Source: Candidatus Palauibacter poriticola (GTDB lineage: Bacteria; Gemmatimonadota; Gemmatimonadetes; Palauibacterales; Palauibacteraceae). From it: 64,000 nucleotides of DNA. Below the pieces are notes generated by a model, which was given only the letters and a program-made list of their open reading frames with translations, was not told where the DNA came from and did no database searches. Location of the stretch: assembly GCA_012270965.1 (NCBI GenBank), contig JAAXHJ010000003.1, positions 1 through 64,000 on the forward strand. Direction: 5' to 3'. Made by a program: the position numbers and the translations under genes. Each line of letters starts with the position of its first letter. Within the stretch, counting starts at the first letter, position 1. Shown piece after piece: positions 54,513-63,609 of this stretch.

Positions 54513-57500
54513 ATGAAGACAAGTCTGAAGGCACGATCGAAGGCACGCTCTCTTCCCCTCAAGGCCATGCTGCCCGCGACCAACCTCCTCCCGGCCATCC
54601 TCCTCGCGGCCTCGTTCCGTCCCGCCTGGACGCAGGACGCGACCGGCACGCTCATGCTCGCTCAGCCCGCCGTGAGCGCGGAGCGGATCGCGTTCGCCTA
54701 CGCCGGGGACCTGTGGACCGCGGGAATCGACGGGAGTTCACCGCGCAGGCTGACGTCGCACGTCGGCCTCGAGTTCAACCCGCGCTTCTCGCCGGACGGC
54801 GAATGGATCGCGTTCAGCGGCGAATACGACGGGAACACGGATGTCTTTCTCGTGCCCGCGGAGGGGGGTGTGCCGGCGCGGCTCACCTGGCACCCGGGGG
54901 CCGATCTCGTCCAGAGCTTCACGCCCGACGGATCGGCGGTCCTCTTCTCGTCGGGCCGCAACGCCTACACGGGCCGCCACCGGCAGTTGTTCACGGTCTC
55001 GACGAGCGGCGGACACCCCGAGCAACTGCCCATTCCCCACGCCTTCAAGGCGGCCTATTCGCCGGACGGCGCGAAGATCGCCTACACCCCGCTGTACGAA
55101 GCCTTCCCGCAGTGGAAGAATTATCGCGGCGGGACGACGACGCGGATCTGGATCTACGACGTGGCGGACCATTCGGTCGTCCAGATTTCGCAGCCCGAGG
55201 GGCGCTCGAACGACACGGATCCCATGTGGATCGGGGACCGCGTCTACTTCCGCTCGGACCGCGACGGAGAGTTCAACGTCTACTCGTGGGATCCCGCGAC
55301 CGGGCATGTCTCGCGGGTCACCGCGCACGAGGACTTCCCGGTGCTTGGCGTGTCGGCCGGTGCCGGCCGGATCGCCTACGAGCAGGCGGGGCGGCTGCAC
55401 CTGCTCGATCCCGGCTCGGGCGCGAGCGACCCGGTGCCGGTGCGGATCGCGACGGATCTTCTGGAAGTGCGGCCCCGCTACGCCGCCGGCGAGAACTTCG
55501 TCCGCAACGCGAGCCTGTCGCCCTCGGGAGCCCGCGCCGCCCTCGAGTTCCGGGGCGAGATCGTCACGTTGCCGCGCGACAAGGGAGACGACCGCAACCT
55601 CACGCGGTCGACCGCCGCCCATGAGCGGAGTCCCGCCTGGTCGCCGGACGGAGAGTCGATCGCTTGGTTCTCCGATGCCTCGGGGGAATACCGGCTGTAC
55701 GTGGCTCCCCAATCGGGGGCGGGAGAGGCGCGCGGCTACGCGCTCGACGGCGCCGGGTTCTATGTGGACCCGGTGTGGTCGCCCGACGGCACGAAGATCA
55801 GCTACACGGACAACTCGCGGGCCGTGTACTGGATCGACCTCGATTCCGGAGATACCCACCGCGTGGACGCCGACGTGATGTACGGGCCGCTGCCCCCGCC
55901 CTCGCACGCCTGGTCGCCGGATTCCCGCTGGCTCGTCTACACGCGCAACAACGAGACCAACATCCGCACCGCCTACGTACACCTTCTGGAAACGGGTGAG
56001 ACGACGGCGGTCACGGACGGACTCAGCGATGTCTCCGAGGCCGTCTTCGACGCGGGCGGCAAGTACCTCTACCTCACCTCCTCCACCGACGCGGGCCCCG
56101 TCGTGCAGTGGTTCGCCCAGTCGAACAACGACTTCGAGATGACGAACGCGATCTATCTCGCGGTCCTTGAGAAGGGCACGCCGTCCCCCCTCGCGAGGGA
56201 GAGCGACGAAGAGGCGGGGGACGAGGCCGAAGCGGAGGCGGAGGCTGCCGACGATGCGGACGAGGTCGTGGTCCGCATCGACTTTGAGGGACTCGATCAG
56301 CGGATCCTCGCGCTGCCGCTGCCCGAAGCCGGCTATGCGAACCTGCAGCCCGGCGACCCCGGCCAGCTCTTCTACATCCGAAGCGAGACCGCGAGCGGGT
56401 TCGGCAGTCCCGGTGCGGGCTCCAGCCTTCGCCGCTTCTCCCTCGCCGACCGCGAGGAGGCGACGGTGGTCGGCGGCACGCGCTTCTACGACCTGTCGGC
56501 GGACCGCAAGAGCGTGCTGTACGCGACATCCGGGGGCTGGTTCATCGGCAGCGGCGTCGGGACGGACATCGGATCCGCCGCGGACCGGCTCCGCGTCGCC
56601 GACGTGCAGGTGAGGATCGACCCGCGGGCCGAGTGGCGTCAGATCTACGACGAGGCCTGGAGGATCAACCGCGACTACTTCTACGACCCCGACATGCACG
56701 GCGCGGATTGGCCCGCCATGAAGGAGAAGTACGCCGTGTTCCTCCCCCACCTCACCTCGCGGGCCGACCTGAACCGGCTCATGACGTGGCTCCATTCCGA
56801 GATCGCGGTGGGGCACCACCGCGGCGGGGGCGGCGACTTCCTGCACGAGACGCACGATGTGCCGGGCGGTCTGCTGGGCGCGGACTTCGTCGTCGACCGG
56901 GGGCGGTACCGGTTCGAGAAGGTGTACGGCGGCCTCAACTGGAATCCGGGACTCCGGTCCCCCCTCACGGAGCCGGGGGTGGAGGTCGAGGCGGGCGAAT
57001 ACCTGCTGGCGGTCGAGGGGGTGGCGCTCTCCGCGCCGGAGAACCTCTACGGCCGGTTCGAGAACACGGCCGGCCGGATCGTCTCCATCACCGTCGGCTC
57101 CTCGCCGGACGGGGAGGGGGCCCGTACGGTCGATGTCGTGCCGGTGGCGAACGAGGGCGCGCTGCGGAACCGGGACTGGGTGGAGGGCAACCTCGGGCGG
57201 GTGGACGAAGCCACGGACGGGCGCGTCGCCTACGTGTACGTACCCAACACGGCCGGGGCGGGACACGAGTACTTCAAGCGCTACTTCTTCCCGCAGACGA
57301 ACCGGGAGGCCGTGATCATCGACGAGCGCCACAACGGGGGCGGCCAGATCGCGGACTACTACATCAACATCCTCCGGCGGCCCTACATGTCGCATTGGGC
57401 GATGCGCTACGGGGCCGACCTCGTCACGCCGCAGGGCGCCATCCCGGGCCCGAAGGTGATGCTCATCGACGAGACCGCCGGTTCCGGCGGGGACATGCTG

Positions 57501-57827
57501 CCGTGGATGTTCCGCAAGCTCGAGCTGGGTACGCTCATCGGCCGCCGCACCTGGGGCGGGCTGGTCGGCGTCCTAGGCTTCCCGATCCTGATGGACGGCG
57601 GGTCGATCACGGCCCCGAACTTGGCCATATGGACGGAGGACGGATTCATCGTCGAAAACGTCGGCGTGCCGCCGGATATCGAGGTGGAGCAGTGGCCGGC
57701 CGACGTGATCGCGGGCGTCGACCCACAGCTCGAGAAAGCGATCGAGGTCGTGCTGGAGCAACTTGAGGCGTCACCGGTGGCAACGCCCGAGCGGCCGCCC
57801 TTCCCAATCCGCGTGCGGCGGCGCTGA
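54513..57827 (+). CDS. Tricorn-type protease (S41 family)
   Basis: 1104 residues. A signal peptide (about 1-40) precedes a PD40 beta-propeller (about 45-340: AFAYAGDLWTAGIDGSSPRR, FSPDGEWIAFSGEYDGNTDV), a second propeller, an acidic linker (about 567-585), a tricorn C1 domain, a PDZ-like domain (about 790-880) and the S41 core. The nucleophile is Ser991 in TAGSGGD, His in AVGHHRGGG is the probable base, and ENVGVPPDIEVE contains the charge-relay glutamate. It degrades oligopeptides, probably in the periplasm. ATG 54513 follows AAGGATCCG. The frame is open upstream, but that part opposes the serine hydrolase gene. Confidence 0.9.
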   Translation: MKTSLKARSKARSLPLKAMLPATNLLPAILLAASFRPAWTQDATGTLMLAQPAVSAERIAFAYAGDLWTAGIDGSSPRRLTSHVGLEFNPRFSPDGEWIAFSGEYDGNTDVFLVPAEGGVPARLTWHPGADLVQSFTPDGSAVLFSSGRNAYTGRHRQLFTVSTSGGHPEQLPIPHAFKAAYSPDGAKIAYTPLYEAFPQWKNYRGGTTTRIWIYDVADHSVVQISQPEGRSNDTDPMWIGDRVYFRSDRDGEFNVYSWDPATGHVSRVTAHEDFPVLGVSAGAGRIAYEQAGRLHLLDPGSGASDPVPVRIATDLLEVRPRYAAGENFVRNASLSPSGARAALEFRGEIVTLPRDKGDDRNLTRSTAAHERSPAWSPDGESIAWFSDASGEYRLYVAPQSGAGEARGYALDGAGFYVDPVWSPDGTKISYTDNSRAVYWIDLDSGDTHRVDADVMYGPLPPPSHAWSPDSRWLVYTRNNETNIRTAYVHLLETGETTAVTDGLSDVSEAVFDAGGKYLYLTSSTDAGPVVQWFAQSNNDFEMTNAIYLAVLEKGTPSPLARESDEEAGDEAEAEAEAADDADEVVVRIDFEGLDQRILALPLPEAGYANLQPGDPGQLFYIRSETASGFGSPGAGSSLRRFSLADREEATVVGGTRFYDLSADRKSVLYATSGGWFIGSGVGTDIGSAADRLRVADVQVRIDPRAEWRQIYDEAWRINRDYFYDPDMHGADWPAMKEKYAVFLPHLTSRADLNRLMTWLHSEIAVGHHRGGGGDFLHETHDVPGGLLGADFVVDRGRYRFEKVYGGLNWNPGLRSPLTEPGVEVEAGEYLLAVEGVALSAPENLYGRFENTAGRIVSITVGSSPDGEGARTVDVVPVANEGALRNRDWVEGNLGRVDEATDGRVAYVYVPNTAGAGHEYFKRYFFPQTNREAVIIDERHNGGGQIADYYINILRRPYMSHWAMRYGADLVTPQGAIPGPKVMLIDETAGSGGDMLPWMFRKLELGTLIGRRTWGGLVGVLGFPILMDGGSITAPNLAIWTEDGFIVENVGVPPDIEVEQWPADVIAGVDPQLEKAIEVVLEQLEASPVATPERPPFPIRVRRR

Positions 57828-57848
57828 CCGCGAGACGGCGGTACGGAT

Positions 57849-57887
57849 CGGCCTCCCGCGCGGAGCACTCGGCCACGCGGGAGGCCG
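57849..57887. terminator. Hairpin between converging genes, likely bidirectional terminator
   Basis: A perfect 12-bp stem, CGGCCTCCCGCG with CGCGGGAGGCCG, and a 15-base loop, 22 bases after the tricorn gene stop and before the converging gene ending at 58077. No T-tract follows on either strand, so termination may rely on the stem or on Rho. Confidence 0.55.
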
Positions 57888-58076
57888 GTCTCCACCAGGG
57901 CCGATGCGATCTTATCGGCTCGCCCGCGACCGGAATCGGGGCGGGAGGTGCCGTGGAGGCCTCGTCAGAAAGACATGAGCGCGACTGCCGCGACGCCTGT
58001 TGTCCCAAGCGGGCCGAGACCCAACGGCCATAGCCGTCTCATCGTGTCTTCTCGGTAAGGTCCGCCAGCAGCCGGC

Positions 58077-58841
58077 TCAGCGGCAGCTCGTGGGATCGAC
58101 CGAGATCGTGGCTGCCTCGGCGGTGAGCGAGTTCCGGTTCAGCCGCCAGTTGATCAATGCGTTCGCGCCCAGCCGTCTCGCGTCCGCGATGACTTTCTCG
58201 AGAGCCTCGCGAAACTCGGAACTTCGAGCCATCTGCCTGGCTCGCTCCGCCGCCGTCGTGTCCGCCGAAACGGAAGAGCCCGAGATGGTCGCCTGCACCT
58301 GTCCGAGTTCCGTCTCCTTCGGACAACGGTCGATTCCCTCCCAGCCGGGGTCGCAGCGAATGAGCCGCGAATTCTGGAGGTTGATCTGGTTGTCCGTGGT
58401 GCCTCCGAAGCAGGCCCAGATGCGGTCGTCGTCGCCGCCCCCGCCGCCGCTACCGACGGAGGAGAGGGAAAACGTGAGGTCGAGGCGGGTGATCTCCTCC
58501 GTGAGACTGGCCGTGACGGCGGCCCCTCCCGTGCCCATGAACGCCGGCTGAACCGAGATTTCGACGCCGAGCGGCACATAGCACAGCGTGTAGCCGCCGT
58601 CGAGTCCGGTCTGCCCCTCCATCCGCCCCGACTCGCCGTCCTTTTCCCAACTGGCGACCACGGTGGCGCTGGGCAGCCCCATCTGCGTGTCCCCGTCCGA
58701 GACCAGCCCCCACAGAGCCCCCGTCATGTCCGGCGAATCCGGACACACCTCGCCGAGTTCCTGGGCGACGGCCGCCGACCCCGCGAGGACCGGCGCCAGC
58801 GCACCCACCACGAGCCCCGAAGCGAATCTTCTCATCCTCAT
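58077..58841 (-). CDS. Secreted protein with carboxypeptidase-regulatory-like domain
   Basis: 254 residues. A signal peptide (1-27, ending GSAAVAQ) is followed by a region like the carboxypeptidase regulatory beta-sandwich (ALWGLVSDGDTQMGLPSATV, DGGYTLCYVPLGVEISVQ). A glycine and aspartate linker (GSGGGGGDDD, about 142-152) leads to a C-terminal helical domain with ARRLGANALINWRLNR. Six cysteines suggest disulfides. Function unknown. Start ATG follows GGGAGAG, with a second ATG two codons on. The next minus-strand gene upstream ends 40 bases away. Confidence 0.75.
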   Translation of the reverse strand: MRMRRFASGLVVGALAPVLAGSAAVAQELGEVCPDSPDMTGALWGLVSDGDTQMGLPSATVVASWEKDGESGRMEGQTGLDGGYTLCYVPLGVEISVQPAFMGTGGAAVTASLTEEITRLDLTFSLSSVGSGGGGGDDDRIWACFGGTTDNQINLQNSRLIRCDPGWEGIDRCPKETELGQVQATISGSSVSADTTAAERARQMARSSEFREALEKVIADARRLGANALINWRLNRNSLTAEAATISVDPTSCR

Positions 58842-58881
58842 CGTCTCTTCTCTCCCGTAGCAGCCCTGCATCGGTTGCGCA

Positions 58882-60003
58882 TCAGTTGCGCGTGTACTTC
58901 GTGAGTCCCCCCTCGGCGGCGGCCCGCGAGTTCGGTCCCTCGGCGGCATAGACGCTTCCGTCCGCATCGACCGCGACGCCCTCGCCGGCCTCGCCCTGCG
59001 GATCGTCGGACTCGTGCGGCGGGATGAAGGCCGTGACCCGGTCCTCCGAGGCGTGGCCGATCCGGACCCCCGTCAGCCAGTCCGAGTGCTGGTTGGGGTT
59101 CGACTCCGAGTCGATCGCGTACACGTTGTCCTCGTCGTCGATGAACAGTCCGCTCACCCGGCCGTACTGGTAATGGGTATCGAGCAGGTTCCCTTCCTGG
59201 TCGAAGATCTGGATGCGGTGGTTGCCGCGGTCCGCTACGAACAGCCGCCCCTCCGAATCGAACTCGAGCGCGTGCGGCGTCCGGAATTCGCCCGGTCCGT
59301 CTCCGATCACGCCCCACTCCATGATGTACTCGCCCTCGGGCGAGAATTTGATGATGCGGCCGGTGGAGCCTTCCGGCGGGTTCGCGTTCTGCCCGCTGTG
59401 ACCGTCTGAGACGAAGATGGAGCCGTCGGGGGCGGTGATCACGTCGCACGGCTGGTTGAAGTAGCCCGGCTCGGTGCCCACCCGGCCCGGCACGCCGAGC
59501 GTCATCAGCACCTCGCCCTCGGGCGAGAACTTCACCACCGTGTGCCCCTTATCGAGCGTGCCCATGGAGTCGGTGATCCACACGTTCCCGTCGTCGTCCA
59601 CGTGGATCCCGTGCGGGAGCACGAAGAGGCCGGCCCCGAAGCTGGCCAGGACTTCCCCCGTCTCGCGGTGGAACTTGAAGACGGGGTCAACGAGGTTCTC
59701 GGCGCATCCGCCCGCGAGCGCGATCCCGCCGCAGCGGTCGTAGGCCCAGATGTGGCCGTCGATGGGGTCGATGTCGATGCCCGCCGTGGAACCCCACGTG
59801 CGGCCGTCCGGGAGCTGGGCCCAATCCTTGATGACGGTGGGCGTGGGGTTCGGGAGACCCGCCGCCGCCGGGTCCCTGACCTGATCGGCCGGATCCACCA
59901 TCTCTTCTTCCGCGGCGTCCTCCGCGCCGCAGGCCGCGATGCCGAGGAACGCGGCCCCCAGTGCGGTGAGGTGTGCCAGTCCGGTTACGCGCGGGTTCTT
60001 CAT
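58882..60003 (-). CDS. NHL-repeat lipoprotein
   Basis: 373 residues. The N-terminus MKNPRVTGLAHLTALGAAFL with lipobox IAAC places it as a lipoprotein. NHL blades follow: LPHGIHVDDDGNVWITDSMG, FNQPCDVITAPDGSIFVSDG, TPHALEFDSEGRLFVADRGN and HRIQIFDQEG. These resemble the peptidyl-glycine alpha-amidating lyase-type propeller. Metal-site residues cannot be assigned with confidence. ATG 60003 is preceded by GGGAGGAG. It is divergent from the lipoprotein gene at 60161. Confidence 0.85.
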   Translation of the reverse strand: MKNPRVTGLAHLTALGAAFLGIAACGAEDAAEEEMVDPADQVRDPAAAGLPNPTPTVIKDWAQLPDGRTWGSTAGIDIDPIDGHIWAYDRCGGIALAGGCAENLVDPVFKFHRETGEVLASFGAGLFVLPHGIHVDDDGNVWITDSMGTLDKGHTVVKFSPEGEVLMTLGVPGRVGTEPGYFNQPCDVITAPDGSIFVSDGHSGQNANPPEGSTGRIIKFSPEGEYIMEWGVIGDGPGEFRTPHALEFDSEGRLFVADRGNHRIQIFDQEGNLLDTHYQYGRVSGLFIDDEDNVYAIDSESNPNQHSDWLTGVRIGHASEDRVTAFIPPHESDDPQGEAGEGVAVDADGSVYAAEGPNSRAAAEGGLTKYTRN

Positions 60004-60160
60004 GTCTCCTCCCAGCCGTTCAGTGTTGCGCAACCCCTACCCCGCCCTGCGTCGCCACCCTTCAAATGTGCCTCCGAACTCTCGATCTGGCCAGACAATG
60101 GGCCGGGTCGCAGTTTCGAACCGACGCACGCGGAAACGATCAACCCGGAGGTTGGCGCCG

Positions 60161-61048
60161 ATGGCGAACTTCCCGAGGAGGCGCGCGCTTCGTCGCGCGG
60201 AGCGAAATTCCCGTCGCGGGAGCCGTATCTTGAACGCCCTGCTCGCGTTGGGGTTGGGGGCGGTCGCCGCCTGCGCGCCGGACGACGGCATCCCGCGCAC
60301 GGCCTCGGGGCGTCCCGACTTCAATGGCATCTGGGCCGCGCTCGGAAACGCGTATTGGGACGTCGAGCCGCATATGGCGCGTCCCGCGCTCGCCATGCGG
60401 GAGGGTCCCGTCGTGCCCGTTCCCGCCACCGAAGTCGTCGCGCTCGGCGCCGTGGGATCCGTCCCGTCGGGGCAGGGCATCGTGGTTGGCGGGAGCATCC
60501 CCTACCTCCCGGAGGCCTTGGAGCGGCGCGACGAGAACCGCGAGCGCTGGCTCGAACGCGACCCCGAGATCCGCTGCTACCTGCCCGGCGTCCCGCGGGC
60601 GAACTACATGCATCTCCCGTTCCAGATCTTCCAGAGCGAGTCGAAGTTTTTCATCGCCTACGAATACGCCGGCGCGGTGCGCGACATCTATCTCGAGGAT
60701 CCCGGTCCGCCGCAGGTGGATACCTGGATGGGCCAGTCGGTGGGACGCTGGGAGGAGGACACCTTCGTCGTCACCGTGAACGGGTTCAACGGCCAGACCT
60801 GGTTCGACCGGGCCGGGAACCACCACAGCTACCAGCTCGTCGTCACGGAACGGTGGACGATGCTCGGGCCCGACCATCTGATGTACGAGGCCACGATGGA
60901 GGATCCCGAGACGTTCTCGGAGCCGTGGACGATCCGCCTGCCGCTCTACCGAAACGTGGATCCCGACGCGCGCCTGGGGCAGTTCAAGTGCGTCCCCTTC
61001 GTCGAGGAGTTGATCTATGGACACCTCCGGAAGAACCCGATCCGGTAG
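60161..61048 (+). CDS. Lipoprotein with PRTASGRPDFNGIW motif (first of a related pair)
   Basis: 295 residues. A basic start and LLALGLGAVAACA lipobox suggest a lipoprotein (start ATG 60161 follows GGAGG). The mature protein begins PRTASGRPDFNGIWAALG and shares this opening with the next gene (PRTADGHPDLQGDW). The later GRWEEDTFVVTVNGFNGQTW and the DxxTxSEPWTIRLPLYR end are family features of uncharacterised proteins often found beside DUF6152. Function unknown. The frame is open upstream to 59939 without a better start. The end overlaps the next gene by 32 bases. Confidence 0.75.
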   Translation: MANFPRRRALRRAERNSRRGSRILNALLALGLGAVAACAPDDGIPRTASGRPDFNGIWAALGNAYWDVEPHMARPALAMREGPVVPVPATEVVALGAVGSVPSGQGIVVGGSIPYLPEALERRDENRERWLERDPEIRCYLPGVPRANYMHLPFQIFQSESKFFIAYEYAGAVRDIYLEDPGPPQVDTWMGQSVGRWEEDTFVVTVNGFNGQTWFDRAGNHHSYQLVVTERWTMLGPDHLMYEATMEDPETFSEPWTIRLPLYRNVDPDARLGQFKCVPFVEELIYGHLRKNPIR

Positions 61049-62198
61049 CCGAGGTTCGCCCGCGCCTGGCCGAGGTTCGACCGCGCTTGGCCGCGGTTCG
61101 TCTGCGCCGCTGAGATCCGCGCATCGTCAACGACGCTTGCGACGACTCCCCTCTGTTCCAACGGTCGGAGCCCTGCCCGGGGTCCTGCTCGGAGCCGCCG
61201 CCCTTGCCGCGTGCGGTGGGACGGGGACCGGCGATGCCCCCGGACGGGACGGGGACGGTTGGGTCGTGCCACGGACCGCGGACGGGCATCCCGATCTGCA
61301 GGGTGACTGGACGAACGGGTCCATGACGCCGCTGCAGCGCCCCGAGGGCGAGGCGCTCGTGCTCACGGCGGAGGAGGTCGCGGTTCGCGAGGGGCGGCGG
61401 CAGGAGTACATCGACGACCGAAACGCGCCCAGCGACCCGGACCGCGAAGCGCCGCCAGTCGGAGGGGACGGCTCCACGGGCCCGGCCGGCGGCGTCGGCG
61501 GCTACAACTACTTCTGGATCGACGCGGGCGACCGGGTCGCCGTGTTCAATGGCGAGCCCCGAAGCTCCCTCGTCACGCACCCGGAAGACGGTCGCATCCC
61601 GGATCTCACTCCCGGGGGCCAGCGGCGGCGGCTCGAAGCCTACGGGCGGCTGGCGGGCGAGTTCGACAATCCGGAGAACCGGCCCATTGGCGAGCGCTGC
61701 ATCCTCTCCTTCGGCTCCAACGCCGGCCCGCCGATGCTGCCGAACTACTTCTACAACAACAACTACACGATCGTGCAGACGCCCGATCACATCATGATCC
61801 TGACCGAGATGGTGCACGACGTCCGCATCATCCGCATGGGCGAGCCGGAGCCGATTGCCGATGGCGTGCGCCCGTGGTTCGGCGAATCGTGGGGCCGCTG
61901 GGCCGGCGATACGCTCGTCGTGCGGACGACGAACCTAAACCCGGACCAGATGGCGGCATACGTCTACCTGTTCGGCCCCGGCTCGGAGAAGATGACCGTG
62001 ACGGAGCGCCTGACGCGCCCGAACGAGCACACGCTGCACTACGAGTTCACGGTCGAGGACCCGGACACGTTCGTCGAGAGCTGGGGCGGGGAAGTGCCGT
62101 TCACCCGCCTCGACGGACAGCTCTACGAGTACGCCTGCCACGAAGGCAACTACGCCCTCTCCAACGTCCTCAGCGGCGCCCGCGCCCAAGAGCGCTAG
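61017..62198 (+). CDS. Lipoprotein with PRTADGHPDLQGDW motif (second of the pair)
   Basis: 393 residues if ATG 61017 is used. The lipobox (ALAAC) falls at about residues 62-66, unusually far in, after an Arg/Gly/Ser-rich stretch encoded by 21-bp repeats at 61050-61110. A TTG at 61137 would give a normal lipoprotein signal. The mature part opens PRTADGHPDLQGDWTNGSMT and contains NNYTIVQTPDHIMILTEMVH and ESWGRWAGDTLVVRTTNLNP, the same fold signatures as the previous gene. Function unknown, though it is widespread near DUF6152 genes. Confidence 0.75.
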   Translation: MDTSGRTRSGSRGSPAPGRGSTALGRGSSAPLRSAHRQRRLRRLPSVPTVGALPGVLLGAAALAACGGTGTGDAPGRDGDGWVVPRTADGHPDLQGDWTNGSMTPLQRPEGEALVLTAEEVAVREGRRQEYIDDRNAPSDPDREAPPVGGDGSTGPAGGVGGYNYFWIDAGDRVAVFNGEPRSSLVTHPEDGRIPDLTPGGQRRRLEAYGRLAGEFDNPENRPIGERCILSFGSNAGPPMLPNYFYNNNYTIVQTPDHIMILTEMVHDVRIIRMGEPEPIADGVRPWFGESWGRWAGDTLVVRTTNLNPDQMAAYVYLFGPGSEKMTVTERLTRPNEHTLHYEFTVEDPDTFVESWGGEVPFTRLDGQLYEYACHEGNYALSNVLSGARAQER

Positions 62199-62301
62199 TC
62201 GGCTCGACGGGGCCGGTTGCCGTACCCGAGTCATGTGCTTACTGTGTACTCACGTCGTCTCGGCATTATGGGACACGACGTTGACGGAGAAGTGAGGCTG
62301 A

Positions 62302-62553
62302 ATGGAGACGCGGCTCGTACAGGTCGGAAACTCGCGCGGCATCCGCATCCCCAAGGCCCTCATCGAAGCGGCTGGGCTCGATACGCCGCTGCGACTGAGG
62401 ATTGTGGACTCGGGCCTGCTCATCGAACGCGCGGACAACCCCAGGGAGGGTTGGGCGGAGGCGGCGCTGGAACTTCGGGACCGTGGTGAGAGCGGACTCC
62501 TGGATGACCCATCGCCGACGGCCTTCGATGCTTCCGAATGGGAATGGGAGTGA
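62302..62553 (+). CDS. MazE-type (AbrB fold) antitoxin
   Basis: 83 residues. METRLVQVGNSRGIRIPKAL is the swapped-hairpin AbrB/MazE DNA-binding domain, and the C-terminal acidic tail (DPSPTAFDASEWEWE) is the toxin-binding part. The gene overlaps the toxin gene by 4 to 16 bases depending on the start. Ribosome-binding site GGAGAAGTGAGG. Confidence 0.85.
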   Translation: METRLVQVGNSRGIRIPKALIEAAGLDTPLRLRIVDSGLLIERADNPREGWAEAALELRDRGESGLLDDPSPTAFDASEWEWE

Positions 62554-62876
62554 CGGAACCGCGACGAGGTGATGTATATCTGGTTGCGCTCGATCCTACC
62601 CTTGGCTCGGAAATCAGGAAGACCCGCCCGTGCGTCATCGTCTCTCCGGATGACCTGAATCCGGCCCTCGGCACCTATCTCGTGGCACCGATGACAACCG
62701 GCGGTCGCGCGTATGCCTTCCGTATCGCTTGCCGGTTCCGGGATAGAGACGGCTTCGTCGTGGCCGATCAGTTGCGCACCGTCGACCGCGTCCGTCTGAT
62801 CCTACGACTCGGCCGTTTGTCTCCCGGTGTCGTGACGGAGGTTCTCAACGTACTTCAGCGCATGTTCGCCCCGTAA
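62538..62876 (+). CDS. MazF-type endoribonuclease toxin
   Basis: 112 residues of the MazF/PemK fold: RRGDVYLVALDPTLGSEIRK with the conserved RGDV and GSEIRKTRP, IVSPDDLN, LVAPMTT and the final DQLRTVDRVRL. It should cleave mRNA and be held in check by the upstream MazE. Three starts are possible in frame (62538, 62544, GTG 62550). The last would give a GTGA overlap with the antitoxin stop. The pair sits between two genes that usually neighbour each other, suggesting insertion. Confidence 0.88.
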   Translation: MGMGVTEPRRGDVYLVALDPTLGSEIRKTRPCVIVSPDDLNPALGTYLVAPMTTGGRAYAFRIACRFRDRDGFVVADQLRTVDRVRLILRLGRLSPGVVTEVLNVLQRMFAP

Positions 62877-62971
62877 CGGATCCCGGTCGCGCAGAGTCGA
62901 GCGATCCTGTTACTCTGAATGAATCGCGGAAGAACCGGCGTCGCGGCGCCGGATCGTTGGATCGGACACGG

Positions 62972-63499
62972 ATGAGATCGATGAGGAAGCTACCTGCGTA
63001 CATGCTGGCGGGCGGGGTCGCGCTGGCCGCCGCCGCGCCGCTGATTGCGCACCACGCTTTCGGCGCGGAGTTCGACCGGAACGCCCCCATCCGGCTCCGA
63101 GGGGCCGTCGTGCGGCTCGAATGGGTGAACCCGCACACGTGGATTCACCTCGAGGTCGAGACCGATGCGGGGTCGGAGGTCTGGATGGTTGAGGGCGGGA
63201 CGCCGAACACGCTCCTGCGTCGCGGCCTCAAGCGGGACTGCCTCGCCCCCGGCACGGAACTCATCGTAGACGGCTATCAGGCCAAGGACCACTCGCTCAA
63301 GCGGGCCAACGGCCGCGACGTCACGTTCACCGACGGCAGCAAGTTCTTCATGGGTTCATCCGGCGCCGGCGCTCCTCCCGGCGGCGCGCCGAGGCCGAAC
63401 GATCCCGCCTACGAGGGCAACCCCTGCCAGCCGCCCCCGGGCTGGGAAGGGGAGGTCGTGGAGGTCACGAGCCACAGCATCCTCGAGGAGCACGACTAA
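62972..63499 (+). CDS. DUF6152 secreted protein
   Basis: 175 residues. A signal peptide (1-24) is followed by IAHHAFGAEFDRNAPIRLRG and VVRLEWVNPHTWIHLEVE, the signature of DUF6152 (HHxFAAEFD, GxVxxxEWxNPH). The Gly/Pro-rich segment at about 128-150 is variable. These small beta-barrel proteins have no known function and often pair with DUF6644 membrane proteins, as here. Start ATG 62972 is followed by a second ATG three codons later. Confidence 0.85.
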   Translation: MRSMRKLPAYMLAGGVALAAAAPLIAHHAFGAEFDRNAPIRLRGAVVRLEWVNPHTWIHLEVETDAGSEVWMVEGGTPNTLLRRGLKRDCLAPGTELIVDGYQAKDHSLKRANGRDVTFTDGSKFFMGSSGAGAPPGGAPRPNDPAYEGNPCQPPPGWEGEVVEVTSHSILEEHD

Positions 63500-63609
63500 C
63501 CTGCGCCCGGCGCCGTCTACGCGGGCGAATCCCCCCCGTCCGGGCGTGCGACCCGGGCGTTCGCCACGATGGAGGGGACATCCCCTCCCGGCCGTCAGTT
63601 GGGTTAGGC

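Noticed and set aside
54738-57395. 885-residue minus-strand frame
   Set aside because: Antisense to the tricorn protease, without recognisable domains.
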